Made by a program: the position numbers and the translations under genes. A stretch of 64,000 nt of DNA from CAVORB01 sp963736235 (lineage in GTDB: Bacteria > Pseudomonadota > Gammaproteobacteria > Chromatiales > Chromatiaceae), in the NCBI GenBank assembly GCA_963736235.1, contig CAVTOR010000032.1, positions 18,199 through 82,198 of the forward strand. The letters are read 5' to 3'. Each line of letters opens with the position of its first letter. Position 1 is the stretch's first letter. Shown one piece after another: positions 1-8,486 of this stretch. The notes beneath the pieces were generated by a model. The model saw only the letters and a program-made list of their open reading frames with translations. It did not search any database and was not told where the DNA came from.

Positions 1-1130
1 CGCCCGACGGCCACCAACTCGCGCGGCCCCGCTGCGCGTCGCAGCACGGTGCGGTAGAAGTCCTCGGTGAAGGCGGATGAAGACACCAGCAGCTGGGAGT
101 CGGCGGTACTCATGATTGCGGCCAGTATCGCCGCCAGACAGATCCCGGCGATCACCGGATGAAAGAGCAGACCCACGAGCTGGATGAAGACCTTTTCGCG
201 ATCGCCTCCTGCGAGCGGCGGATCGAGAATCAGGATCCCGGCGAGTCCCGAGAGCATGGCGCCGACGAGGGTGATCGCCACCCAGGAAACGGCGATGCGC
301 CGCGCGCCCGTCACTTCCGCCGGGGAGCGGATGGCCTGGAATCTCGCCAGGATGTGCGGTTGGCCGAAGTAACCGAGCCCCCAGGCGGCGAGAGAGATGA
401 TGCCAACGATGCCCAGGGCCTGGCCGTCGGCCCCGGTGAAGAGGGTCAGCAGGTTGGGGTCGATCGATTCGATGCGAGCCAATCCGACGCCAAGGCCACC
501 CGCTTGCGAGAATGCCGCGATGGGCGCGGCCACCAGGGCGACCGCCATCAGCAGACCTTGGATGACATCGGTCCAGGAGACGGCCAGAAAGCCGCCCACG
601 GCGGTGTAGATCAGGATTGCCAGCGCTCCCGCGGCGACCGCCCAAAGGTAGGGCAGGCCGAAGACGGACGCGAACAGCTTGCCGCCAGCGGCGAGTCCGG
701 AGCCGGTGTAGATAAGGAAAAAGAGCAGAATAAAGAAGGCGCAGATGCCGCGCAGCCATCCGCTGTCGTCGCCGAAGCGGTTGGCGAAGTATTCCGGCAG
801 GGTGAGGGAGTCGCCGTAGGCCTCGCTGAACACCCGCAGCCGCACCGCCAGCAGGCGCCAGTTGAACCAGGTGCCGGCGAGCAGGCCACCGGCCAGCCAG
901 ACGGATTCCAGTCCCGACGCGTAGGCGAAACCCGGCAGCCCGAGCAGCAGCCAGCCACTCATGTCGGAGGCGCTGGCGCTGAGCGCCGCCACGCCGCCGC
1001 CAAGGCGGCGCCCGCCGAGGATGAAGTCCGAGAGATCGGCGGTCTGGCGATAGGCGTACCAACCGATGAAGAGCACGACGGCGAAGTAGGCGCCAAAGGT
1101 CAGGGCGATTGTCAGGTCGTCTTGCGCCAA
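1..1130 (-). CDS. putP: Sodium/proline symporter PutP, partial (C-terminus beyond window)
   Basis: Inner-membrane Na+/L-proline symporter of the SSS family, for proline uptake as nutrient or osmolyte. Reading the minus strand gives about 376 residues that follow the E. coli PutP pattern: DFILGGRRLGGGVAALSA near residue 35, ASDMSGWLLLGLPG, LTLPEYFANRFGD, FLAVSWTDVIQG, LGYFGQPHILARF, and ILAAIMSTADSQLLVSSSA near the window edge. Many hydrophobic helices are evident. No ATG opens the frame. I chose TTG at 1130 because GGAGG lies 7 bases upstream and the protein then begins two residues before the first helix, as in PutP. The C-terminal third is off the window. It is divergent from the Nudix gene, with about 100 bp between them. 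Confidence 0.9.
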   Translation of the reverse strand, partial: MAQDDLTIALTFGAYFAVVLFIGWYAYRQTADLSDFILGGRRLGGGVAALSASASDMSGWLLLGLPGFAYASGLESVWLAGGLLAGTWFNWRLLAVRLRVFSEAYGDSLTLPEYFANRFGDDSGWLRGICAFFILLFFLIYTGSGLAAGGKLFASVFGLPYLWAVAAGALAILIYTAVGGFLAVSWTDVIQGLLMAVALVAAPIAAFSQAGGLGVGLARIESIDPNLLTLFTGADGQALGIVGIISLAAWGLGYFGQPHILARFQAIRSPAEVTGARRIAVSWVAITLVGAMLSGLAGILILDPPLAGGDREKVFIQLVGLLFHPVIAGICLAAILAAIMSTADSQLLVSSSAFTEDFYRTVLRRAAGPRELVAVG

Positions 1131-1234
1131 GGTCTCGCCTCCGGGGTTAGGAGATCGCGCGGGTTGTTTGGCCACGCCAAGGCCGGTAGTTTAGTTGCCT
1201 CTCGTACGGGCATCCAGGTGGCGGAGAACAGCGA

Positions 1235-1801
1235 ATGGCGGAAAGCAGGCTCAAGGGGCGCCGGCAAGTCTTTCTGGGCAAGGTCATCGACGTCGGGGTA
1301 GAGGAGGTCGAGCTCCCCAACGGTCAGCTGGTCGAGCTCGAGATCATCCGCCATCCGGGCGGTGCCGCGGCGGTTGCCTTGGACGGGGACGGTCGGGTCT
1401 GCCTCCTGCGGCAGTACCGACATGCCGGAGGCGGCTGGCTCTGGGAGCTCCCCGCCGGCAAGATTGATCTTGGGGAAGGGCCCTTCGTCACGGCCCGCCG
1501 GGAACTGGAAGAGGAGGCCGGCGTGGTCGCGGAGGACTGGACCGACCTCGGCCCAATGATTAGCTCACCAGGGGTGTTCACCGAGGTCATTCATCTCTAC
1601 CTTGCCCGCGGGCTGCAACAAGCCGGCCATGAGCACGAGCGGGATGAGGTCATCGAGATCCACTGGCTCCCCCTGACGCAGGTTCTCGACTGGTGTGTCG
1701 ATGGCACCATACAGGATGCCAAAACCTTGATCGGACTGTTCCGCGCCAACGCGCTGCTCGGCGGGCGCGCGGGACTGGACCTCGAGAGCCCGGGTTGCTG
1801 A
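1235..1801 (+). CDS. Nudix hydrolase, ADP-ribose pyrophosphatase-like
   Basis: 188-residue Nudix protein that probably hydrolyses ADP-ribose or a related ADP-sugar to AMP and sugar phosphate in the cytoplasm. The Nudix box GX5EX7REUXEEXGU is intact, running from GKIDLGE to RELEEEAGV at about residues 75-97. The preceding VCLLRQYRHAGG and WELPAGK are typical of the ADPR-pyrophosphatase branch, as is SSPGVFTEVIHLYLA after the box. ATG at 1235 has GGAG about 8 bases upstream. It lies 52 bp ahead of the amidotransferase gene on the same strand and may be co-transcribed. Substrate specificity cannot be fixed from sequence. Confidence 0.85.
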   Translation: MAESRLKGRRQVFLGKVIDVGVEEVELPNGQLVELEIIRHPGGAAAVALDGDGRVCLLRQYRHAGGGWLWELPAGKIDLGEGPFVTARRELEEEAGVVAEDWTDLGPMISSPGVFTEVIHLYLARGLQQAGHEHERDEVIEIHWLPLTQVLDWCVDGTIQDAKTLIGLFRANALLGGRAGLDLESPGC

Positions 1802-1853
1802 GTCCCACCGGCAGCGAACAAGAGCCAGGAGAACCTACGCGAGGCTATCGACC

Positions 1854-2546
1854 ATGCGAATCCTCTGTCTGCAGCATGTTCCTTTCGAAGGCCCCGCCGC
1901 GATCGCCGATTGGGCTGCCGCCAACGGTCATTCGCTGACCGTTCTGCCGCTCTACGAGAAGGCTGCATTGCCGGGTCAATCGGACTACGATCGGCTCGTC
2001 GTCATGGGGGGTCCGATGGGCGTGCAGGATGTCGACGCGCATCCCTGGCTAAGGGACGAGAAGCGGTTCATTGGAGCCGCCGTCGATAGTGGTAAGGCCG
2101 TCATCGGCGTCTGTCTGGGTGCCCAGCTCATCGCCGAGGCGCTTGGGGCCCGTGTTTATCGCAACCACCGGAAGGAGATCGGCTGGTATCCGATCGCGCT
2201 GACCGACGCCGGTCGGCGCTCGGACGCCCTCGGTTTCCTGCCGGAGCGCCTCGAGGTGTTTCATTGGCATGGGGACACCTTCGACTTGCCGCCGGGTTCG
2301 GTCCATCTCGCCTCCAGCGAGGCCTGTGAAAACCAGGCTTTCCTGCATCGGGGCAGGGTGCTCGGGCTTCAATTCCACCTGGAGTCCACGCCCGGAAGCG
2401 TAAGGGATATTGTCGACAACTGCGGCGATGAGATCGAGGAGGCGCCTTACGTTCAGAGCGCCGAGCGAATGCTGGCCGCCGGCAACGCTGATTACCAGCG
2501 CATCAATCAGGCCCTGTACGGCGTTCTGGACCGCCTGCCCGCATAG
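1854..2546 (+). CDS. Class I glutamine amidotransferase (GMP-synthase-like GATase1)
   Basis: 230-residue stand-alone class I glutamine amidotransferase. The nucleophile elbow GVCLGAQ places the catalytic Cys at residue 87, and QFHLE supplies His175 and Glu177, so the triad is complete. The oxyanion-loop motif MGGPMG is at residues 51-56. No synthetase domain is attached, so it belongs to the GuaA-like free GATase group (gamma-glutamyl hydrolase or amidotransferase partner unknown). GAGG precedes ATG 1854 by about 9 bases. The two tRNA genes follow downstream. The acceptor of the ammonia is not identifiable from context. Confidence 0.85.
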   Translation: MRILCLQHVPFEGPAAIADWAAANGHSLTVLPLYEKAALPGQSDYDRLVVMGGPMGVQDVDAHPWLRDEKRFIGAAVDSGKAVIGVCLGAQLIAEALGARVYRNHRKEIGWYPIALTDAGRRSDALGFLPERLEVFHWHGDTFDLPPGSVHLASSEACENQAFLHRGRVLGLQFHLESTPGSVRDIVDNCGDEIEEAPYVQSAERMLAAGNADYQRINQALYGVLDRLPA

Positions 2547-2703
2547 CTGCTTCAATGCGTCTGCTTCGTTGTCGAGGTCAACCTCTGGCAGCAGTGGCGG
2601 TGACGTACTCCTTCGGTGACGATTGGAGTCCCGGGCCACCGGCCTGACCGCACTCGCCGAAACGTGACAAACACCTGGGTCGCCAATATACTTTGCGCCC
2701 TTA

Positions 2704-2777
2704 GGCTGAGTGGCAGAGTGGTTATGCAGCGGCCTGCAAAGCCGTGTACCTCGGTTCGATTCCGGGCTCAGCCTCCA
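2704..2777 (+). tRNA. tRNA-Cys (anticodon GCA)
   Basis: 74-nt cloverleaf. The acceptor arm GGCTGAG pairs with CTCAGCC, the D-arm carries GTGGTTATGCAGC, the anticodon loop is CTGCAAA (GCA), the T-arm contains GGTTCGATTCC, and 3' TCCA is encoded. It closely resembles bacterial tRNA-Cys, with the characteristic U discriminator before CCA. Confidence 0.95.
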
Positions 2778-2857
2778 TTTCTTCCTCCGTGGTTCGTCCC
2801 GCCTGACCGGTAAGCGGTATCCGTCATCTTCATGGCGATACGCCGTCCAACACGCCC

Positions 2858-2943
2858 GCCCGGGTGGCGAAATCGGTAGACGCAAGGGACTTAAAATCCC
2901 TCGGCCTTTGGCCATGCGGGTTCGAGTCCCGCCCCGGGCACCA
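2858..2943 (+). tRNA. tRNA-Leu (anticodon TAA)
   Basis: 86-nt class II tRNA. The acceptor GCCCGGG pairs with CCCGGGC, the D-loop contains AATCGGTAGACGC, the anticodon loop is ACTTAAAAT (TAA), the long variable arm is TCGGCCTTTGGCCA, the T-arm is GGTTCGAGTCC, and ACCA is encoded. It sits 80 bp after tRNA-Cys, so the two are probably co-transcribed. Confidence 0.96.
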
Positions 2944-3320
2944 ACAAGCACAATCAGCCTGGATTTCGAGCCAGAGCGTCCCCTCCCTAGGGGGAATCCT
3001 GGGGGAAACTCCGTTGTCACAACTGACTGCACTTCGGCACAGGCAAGAAAAGCCCGCCGAAGTGGACATGGCCCCCTGAAAAGCGGCAAATCACGACGGC
3101 ACCCAAGCAGGGATAGGCGACGCTTTCGTTACCGATCGCTCCGCGCGGGGAGACAACCTTGACAGTGGGCACGTATTTTCCCTCGCGCGCGGTCGCCGGT
3201 ATCACGCGGTCCGCTGACATCGAACGGTAATAAATGCGTGCCATCGTTTGCAGGATATTTTCGCCACGAAAAAGGCGCTGTTCTGGCGCCAAACAGTATA
3301 GTTTCAGGAGGACGTGAAGG
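2944..3320 (+). promoter_or_regulatory. Non-coding leader upstream of the oxidoreductase operon, with a 19-bp dyad at 3278-3296
   Basis: This 377-bp stretch holds no convincing gene. An imperfect palindrome, CTGTTCTGGCGCCAAACAG, at 3278-3296 centres on GGCGCC and ends 10 bases before the Shine-Dalgarno AGGAGG (3306-3311) of the downstream gene. A TTGACA is present at 3159-3164 but no matching -10 lies 16-18 bp on. The dyad position suits an operator or a short leader hairpin near the ribosome site. Which protein binds it, if any, is unknown. Confidence 0.35.
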
Positions 3321-6300
3321 ATGACGATGCAGCAGTTGCAACCGATTGATGCAGAGAGCGAATCGGTCGATACGCCGGGACCCGCGCTCGTTTCCCTGGA
3401 TGCATCCGACGACGCCGCACCGCGCGGCGATTTCAAGTACCCCGGCATCGAGACCGTGATCCACGGCAACGGGGCGGTGGCTCATGTCATGGGGCACGTG
3501 TGCGGTGGGGTCATTGGCTACCCGATCACGCCGTCCACCGAGATCTCGGAGCTGTTCGAGGCCTTTCGCGCGCGGGGTGGCTGCAACGTCTGGGGCAAGC
3601 ATCCCTTCTTCTTCGAGCCCGAGGGAGAACATTCGGCCCAGAGCGGCGCCATGGGGGCGGCGTTGACGGGCGGCAAGTACATCTCCAACGCCTCGTCGAG
3701 CCAGGGAATCCTCTACGGGCTGGAATCCCACTACGTGACCGTGGGGAAAAAGATCGGCGGCTTTGTGCTGCAGATCGCCGCGCGCGTCGTCTCCAAGCAC
3801 TCCCTGAACGTCATGGCGGGGCACGACGACGTGTACGCGCTGCTGCCCTCGGGTTACACGGTCCTATTTGGCAGCAATCCCCAGGAGGCCGCCGATCTGG
3901 CCGCGATTGCCTACCGGGTCAGCGCTTTGTCGCTGATCCCGGTAGCCAATGCAATGGACGGTTTCGCGACCAGTCACATGCAGAGCGAGGCCCGCCTGCC
4001 GGAGCCCGAGCTGCTGAACGAGTTCCTGGGCGATCCGGCGGGCAGGATCAAGGCGCCGACGGTGGCCCAGGAGATGCTGCACGGCGCCAAGGGTCGGGTC
4101 TGCCAGCTGGAGCAGTACCTGGTCCGGCATCAAGGGGATATCGTGTCCGGCGATCTGGAGGCGCTGCGGGCATTTGTCGACGCCCGCGGTGATGAAATCG
4201 AAGGGGACAATGCGGGCGCCATGATCCCACAGACCCTGCACTGGATACCCGACGAGCTGCGCGGGCAATGGCGCCGCCAGTGGCTCAATGCCCACGAACG
4301 AGGGACCCGCCAGCTGGTGCCCGCGCTGGTCGACGTCAACAACCCCGGTCTCACCGGTGGGGTGCAGAATCAGCCGGATTTCCAGGCCGGTTCCGTCGAT
4401 CACAAGACGCACTTCGCCAACGAGGTGCCGCGCTTCGTCAGGCAGGCGATGGTGGAATACGGAGCATTCACCGGGCGCTTCTATTCGCCGGTAAGGAGCT
4501 TCCTGGCCGACGACGCCGATCACGTCATCGTTGGCCTGGGCTCCGTGACGGACGACGCCGAGGCGGTGGCCTCCTACCTGCGGGGACAGGGGAAAAAGGT
4601 AGGCGTCGTCTCCATCAAGCTGTTGCAGCCCTTCCCGGAGGGAGACGTCGTCGCGGCCCTGGCCGGGAAGAAGGCGGTGACCGTGCTGGAGCGCTCGGAC
4701 GTCACCGCCCTGACCAACCTGGTCACCCAGGCCCTGTTCAAGGCACGAGAGAATGGCGATCTGATCCGCCACCAGGGAATCCCACCGATCAACAGCCTGC
4801 CCAAGATCAGCACTGGCATCTTCGGTCTGGGCGCCCATGATCTGCAGCCCCGTCACCTGATTGCTGCCTTCAAGAACATGGACAGCGCGCTCAACGTGCC
4901 ATTCTTCTACCTGGGCTCCCAGTTCTTCGCGAAGGACCCGTCGCCACGGGTCGCCGAGCTGCAGGACAGGCTGCGGGCGGCCTACCCGGAGACGGAGTTC
5001 ATGGCGTTCGAGACGGAAGAAAACCCGAGCCTCCTGCCGCCCGGAGCCTTCCGGCTGCGGTTCCATTCGGTTGGCGGTTACGGCACCATCGCCACGGGTA
5101 AACTCCTCACCGACATCTTGGCGGGATTGCTCGGCATGCATTCCAAGTCGGCCCCCAAGTACGGCTCCGAGAAGAGTGGCGCCCCGACGAACTTCTACAT
5201 TTCCCTGAGCCCCGAGCCGATCAAGATCACGAACGCCGAGCTCGAGGACGTCGAGATCGTCGTCTCTCCGGATCACAAGGTGTTCAGTCACACCAGCGCC
5301 CTGCGCGGCTTGGCGGAAGATGGCACCCTGATCATGCAGTCGCACCACACCCCGATCGAGGTGTGGAAAGAGTTGCCGGCCCACGCCCGACGGACCATTC
5401 GGGACCGAAGAATCAAGCTCTACATCGTCGATGCCTTCGGCGTGGCCAAGAAGCACGCGCCCGCCCCGGACCTGGAGATCCGGATGATGGGCATCGCCTT
5501 CATCGGCGCCGTTTGCGGCCACGTGGACCGGATCGCCGCGGATGCCCCTATCGATACGCTCTTGGACAAGGTGCGCCGCCAGGTCACCAAGAAGTTCGGG
5601 GCCAAGGGCGACGCGGTGGTCGAGAGCAACATGGCCGTCATCCGAGAAGGGCTGGAGGCCACGCGGCGGGTCGACTACCGCGATCCGGCCTTCGCCGAGG
5701 CGGAGCGGCTCGCGGCGGTGGATGGCGGCCCCGGCGTGGCGGTCTCCGCCGCCATGGTGAAGTCGGCCTGCGGCGCACCAACCTGCGGGGTCTTCGAGCG
5801 GGAGTACTACAACGAGGTTTTGGCGGATCGTTTCTCGGACGGCACCATTGCCGAGGCCCCGGTCCTTCCAGGCACGGGGCTCTTCATGCCAGTGGCGAGC
5901 GCCGCCTGGAGAGACAAGGGCCTGTTCCGGCTTACGGTGCCGGAGTACACGGCGCACCTGTGCACCGGCTGCATGGAATGCGCCATGGTCTGTCCGGATG
6001 CGGCCATCCCGAACACGGTGCACGAGATCCACGACCTGCTGCTCGGCGCCATCTCCAGGCTTGACGTGACCGCGCAGCAAAAGACGCTCATGTCGAGCTA
6101 TGTCTTCCCGCTGACCAAGACGATTCGCGACGCCTACCGCAGGCTGCCGAGCAAGGACCCCAAGCCCCTGCACGAGATCGCCGCGGAGGCCGTCGCGGAC
6201 ATCGACACGGAAAACGCATCCCTGCGGCGCGGCTTCGAGAAGATGCTCGAGGGCCTGACCCTCTATCCGGTGGCCAAGACGCGGCCCTTCTTCGATGCCA

Positions 6301-8438
6301 TGGAGGGGAAGGTCCCGGGTACCGGCGGCCTCTACTCGGTCAATATCGATCCCTGGAAGTGCAGCGGCTGCCTGGAGTGCGTCGATGTCTGCGGACCCGG
6401 GGCGCTCAGCGCCCGGCGCCAGAGCTCCCAGGTCCTGCGCGAGCTGCAGACCCGTTTCGAGGCCCTGAGCCGCTTGCCGAACACCGCCGCGCGTTTCCAT
6501 GAGAACGCGGTCAGCCCCGGCGGCGACACCAAGCGCCTGATCCTGGACCACGACAACTACTATGCCATGACCGGCGGTCACGGTGCCTGCCGAGGCTGTG
6601 GCGAGGTGACCGCGATTCGCCTGCTCACCGCCGCCAACCGGGCCATCCACCAGAAAAAACGCAGGGACCACATTCGCGAGCTGGAGGGCCTGATCGACGG
6701 CCTCAACGACAAGATGGGCAGGGTGAAGCACGACGACCACGACCCGGACCGGCTACAGCGCATGCGGGAGACGGTCGAGACCCTGGAGCGGCGCCTGTAC
6801 CAGTTCGAGGGGGGACCCACGGGGAACGGCCCGGCGGGCGCGGCCTTCGCCAACGCCACGGGGTGCAGCAGCGTCTATGCCTCGACCTTTCCCTACAACC
6901 CCTACACGGATCCCTGGGTGAACAGCCTGTTTCAGGATGCCGCACCCCTGGCAAAGGGCATCTTCGAAGGCATCTGCGCCACGGCGGTGGACGACTTCCG
7001 CGCCCTGCGCACCGCCAAGCTGGACCTGGAGGATCACTACAACCCGGAGATCCACGACCGGTTCTTCCGCTACTTCCACTGGAGCCAGTTCTCCGAGGAG
7101 GAGCGAGCCCTGCTGCCTGCCGTCATCAGCATGGGCGGGGACGGCGCGACCTACGATATCGGCTTCGGCGCCCTGTCGCGGCTGCTGGTCACCGACACCC
7201 CGATCAAGGTGGTGGTGCTCAACACGGGCGCCTACTCCAACACCGGCGGTCAGACGTCCACGGCGAGCTTCACGGCCCAGGACTCGGACTTGACCCGCTT
7301 CGGCGTCGCGCACATCGGCAAGCAGGAGGACCGCAAGGAGCTGGGGCTGATCGCCGCCTTCCACCCGCGGGTATTGGTAATCCAGACCAACGCCGCCCTG
7401 CAGGGGCACTTCATGAAGAACGTCATGGAGTTCCTGACCTACAACGAGTCACCGGCGGTGCTCGACACCTACACCACCTGTCAGTCCGAGCACGGCATCG
7501 CGGACGATGCGGGCAGCCGCCGCGCCCGTCTGGCGGTAGACAGCCGGATGAGCCCGGTCTTCGTGCACGACCCGAGGCGAGGCGACACCCTGGCCGAGCG
7601 TTTCACGCTCGAGGGCAACCCCGACATCGGCAAGGACTGGGTCATGACGACCCTGGAGTACGTGGATTCCCAGGGTAATCCCCAGCTCAAGGAGATCCCC
7701 TTCACGCCAGCGGACTTCGCGGTGGACGAAGGACGCTTCCAGAAGCATTTCCATCCGGTGAACGGTGAAGGGCAACCGGTGCCGGTGCACGAGTACATCG
7801 ACCTTACCCCGGAGGCGCGTCACGGCAAGGTTCCCTTCATCTGGTCCGCGGACGAGGACAAGCGGCTGGTCAAGCTGGCGGTCTCCCCGGCCATCATCGA
7901 CCTGACCGAGGAGCGGCGCAGGAATTGGCGCATGCTTGAGTATCTGAGCGGGCTGCACGTGGACCGCCTGCAGGCGACCCACCGCCAGGAGCTGGAAACA
8001 TGGCAGCAGAGGTGTCAGCAGTCGAACACGGAGCGTGAGCATTCCATCGACTCGATCGCCCGCGGAATGGCCGAGCTCGCCTCTGTGTCCGGCGCCCCGG
8101 CCGTTGCGAACACCGCCACCGTGCCCCTGGCCAGCATCGCTGCGCAGACCAAGTCGCAGGAGATGCCCTCGATTGCGGATGGAGCCGCAACCCAGCCCTT
8201 GGTGGAGATCGCCGCTGGTGACATGCCAAAGTGCACCAACTGCAAGACCTGCTATCAGGATCTCAGCGAGCTGTTTGAGAAGACCAAGATCATGGTTGCG
8301 GGAGAGCCGAAAGAGGTGAGCCGGGTGATCCCCGGCGTGCTCGACAGAATCGAGCTGACGGCGGACCTGATCCATCGCGCATCCCGGGTGGCCGACGACT
8401 GCGATGCGGAGATCATCCGCTTCCACCGGCCGGCCTAA
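3321..8438 (+). CDS. Pyruvate/2-oxoacid:acceptor oxidoreductase, single-chain, extended (1705 aa)
   Basis: Single-chain TPP/Fe-S 2-oxoacid oxidoreductase of the PFOR/NifJ type, interconverting pyruvate + CoA and acetyl-CoA + CO2 with a low-potential acceptor. Visible order: POR N-terminal domain from about residue 39 (YPITPSTEISELFEAF), transketolase-C-like domain (VIVGLGSVTDDAEAV), gamma domain (GGYGTIATGKLL near 590), two ferredoxin-type clusters (CTGCMECAMVCP near 880, CSGCLECVDVC near 1012), then the TPP-binding part (CRGCGE, ATGCSSVY, GGDGATYDIGFGAL near 1270, YSNTGGQTSTAS). At 1705 residues it is about 500 longer than typical NifJ. The C-terminal tail ends with another Cys set, CTNCKTC, near 1637. 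AGGAGG sits 9 bases before ATG 3321. It is followed after 48 bp by the Nfn-like gene, so the pair should form one electron-transfer unit. Physiological direction is not determined. Confidence 0.88.
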   Translation: MTMQQLQPIDAESESVDTPGPALVSLDASDDAAPRGDFKYPGIETVIHGNGAVAHVMGHVCGGVIGYPITPSTEISELFEAFRARGGCNVWGKHPFFFEPEGEHSAQSGAMGAALTGGKYISNASSSQGILYGLESHYVTVGKKIGGFVLQIAARVVSKHSLNVMAGHDDVYALLPSGYTVLFGSNPQEAADLAAIAYRVSALSLIPVANAMDGFATSHMQSEARLPEPELLNEFLGDPAGRIKAPTVAQEMLHGAKGRVCQLEQYLVRHQGDIVSGDLEALRAFVDARGDEIEGDNAGAMIPQTLHWIPDELRGQWRRQWLNAHERGTRQLVPALVDVNNPGLTGGVQNQPDFQAGSVDHKTHFANEVPRFVRQAMVEYGAFTGRFYSPVRSFLADDADHVIVGLGSVTDDAEAVASYLRGQGKKVGVVSIKLLQPFPEGDVVAALAGKKAVTVLERSDVTALTNLVTQALFKARENGDLIRHQGIPPINSLPKISTGIFGLGAHDLQPRHLIAAFKNMDSALNVPFFYLGSQFFAKDPSPRVAELQDRLRAAYPETEFMAFETEENPSLLPPGAFRLRFHSVGGYGTIATGKLLTDILAGLLGMHSKSAPKYGSEKSGAPTNFYISLSPEPIKITNAELEDVEIVVSPDHKVFSHTSALRGLAEDGTLIMQSHHTPIEVWKELPAHARRTIRDRRIKLYIVDAFGVAKKHAPAPDLEIRMMGIAFIGAVCGHVDRIAADAPIDTLLDKVRRQVTKKFGAKGDAVVESNMAVIREGLEATRRVDYRDPAFAEAERLAAVDGGPGVAVSAAMVKSACGAPTCGVFEREYYNEVLADRFSDGTIAEAPVLPGTGLFMPVASAAWRDKGLFRLTVPEYTAHLCTGCMECAMVCPDAAIPNTVHEIHDLLLGAISRLDVTAQQKTLMSSYVFPLTKTIRDAYRRLPSKDPKPLHEIAAEAVADIDTENASLRRGFEKMLEGLTLYPVAKTRPFFDAMEGKVPGTGGLYSVNIDPWKCSGCLECVDVCGPGALSARRQSSQVLRELQTRFEALSRLPNTAARFHENAVSPGGDTKRLILDHDNYYAMTGGHGACRGCGEVTAIRLLTAANRAIHQKKRRDHIRELEGLIDGLNDKMGRVKHDDHDPDRLQRMRETVETLERRLYQFEGGPTGNGPAGAAFANATGCSSVYASTFPYNPYTDPWVNSLFQDAAPLAKGIFEGICATAVDDFRALRTAKLDLEDHYNPEIHDRFFRYFHWSQFSEEERALLPAVISMGGDGATYDIGFGALSRLLVTDTPIKVVVLNTGAYSNTGGQTSTASFTAQDSDLTRFGVAHIGKQEDRKELGLIAAFHPRVLVIQTNAALQGHFMKNVMEFLTYNESPAVLDTYTTCQSEHGIADDAGSRRARLAVDSRMSPVFVHDPRRGDTLAERFTLEGNPDIGKDWVMTTLEYVDSQGNPQLKEIPFTPADFAVDEGRFQKHFHPVNGEGQPVPVHEYIDLTPEARHGKVPFIWSADEDKRLVKLAVSPAIIDLTEERRRNWRMLEYLSGLHVDRLQATHRQELETWQQRCQQSNTEREHSIDSIARGMAELASVSGAPAVANTATVPLASIAAQTKSQEMPSIADGAATQPLVEIAAGDMPKCTNCKTCYQDLSELFEKTKIMVAGEPKEVSRVIPGVLDRIELTADLIHRASRVADDCDAEIIRFHRPA

Positions 8439-8486
8439 GGTCTTCCGTGCGAGGTTCGAGCCATCTAAGGAAAACGAGGTAGCGCC

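Noticed and set aside
2704..2943. tRNA pair as attachment site of an integrated element
   Set aside because: No integrase gene and no repeated tRNA 3' end were found in the neighbouring sequence.
3297..3302. TATAGT as -10 box of the oxidoreductase operon
   Set aside because: Transcription from it would start inside the Shine-Dalgarno sequence, leaving no ribosome site.
3864..6740. Long open frame (958 codons) on the minus strand
   Set aside because: It is the antisense shadow of the oxidoreductase gene in GC-rich DNA; the translated sequence has no domain pattern and is His/Arg/Gln-rich.
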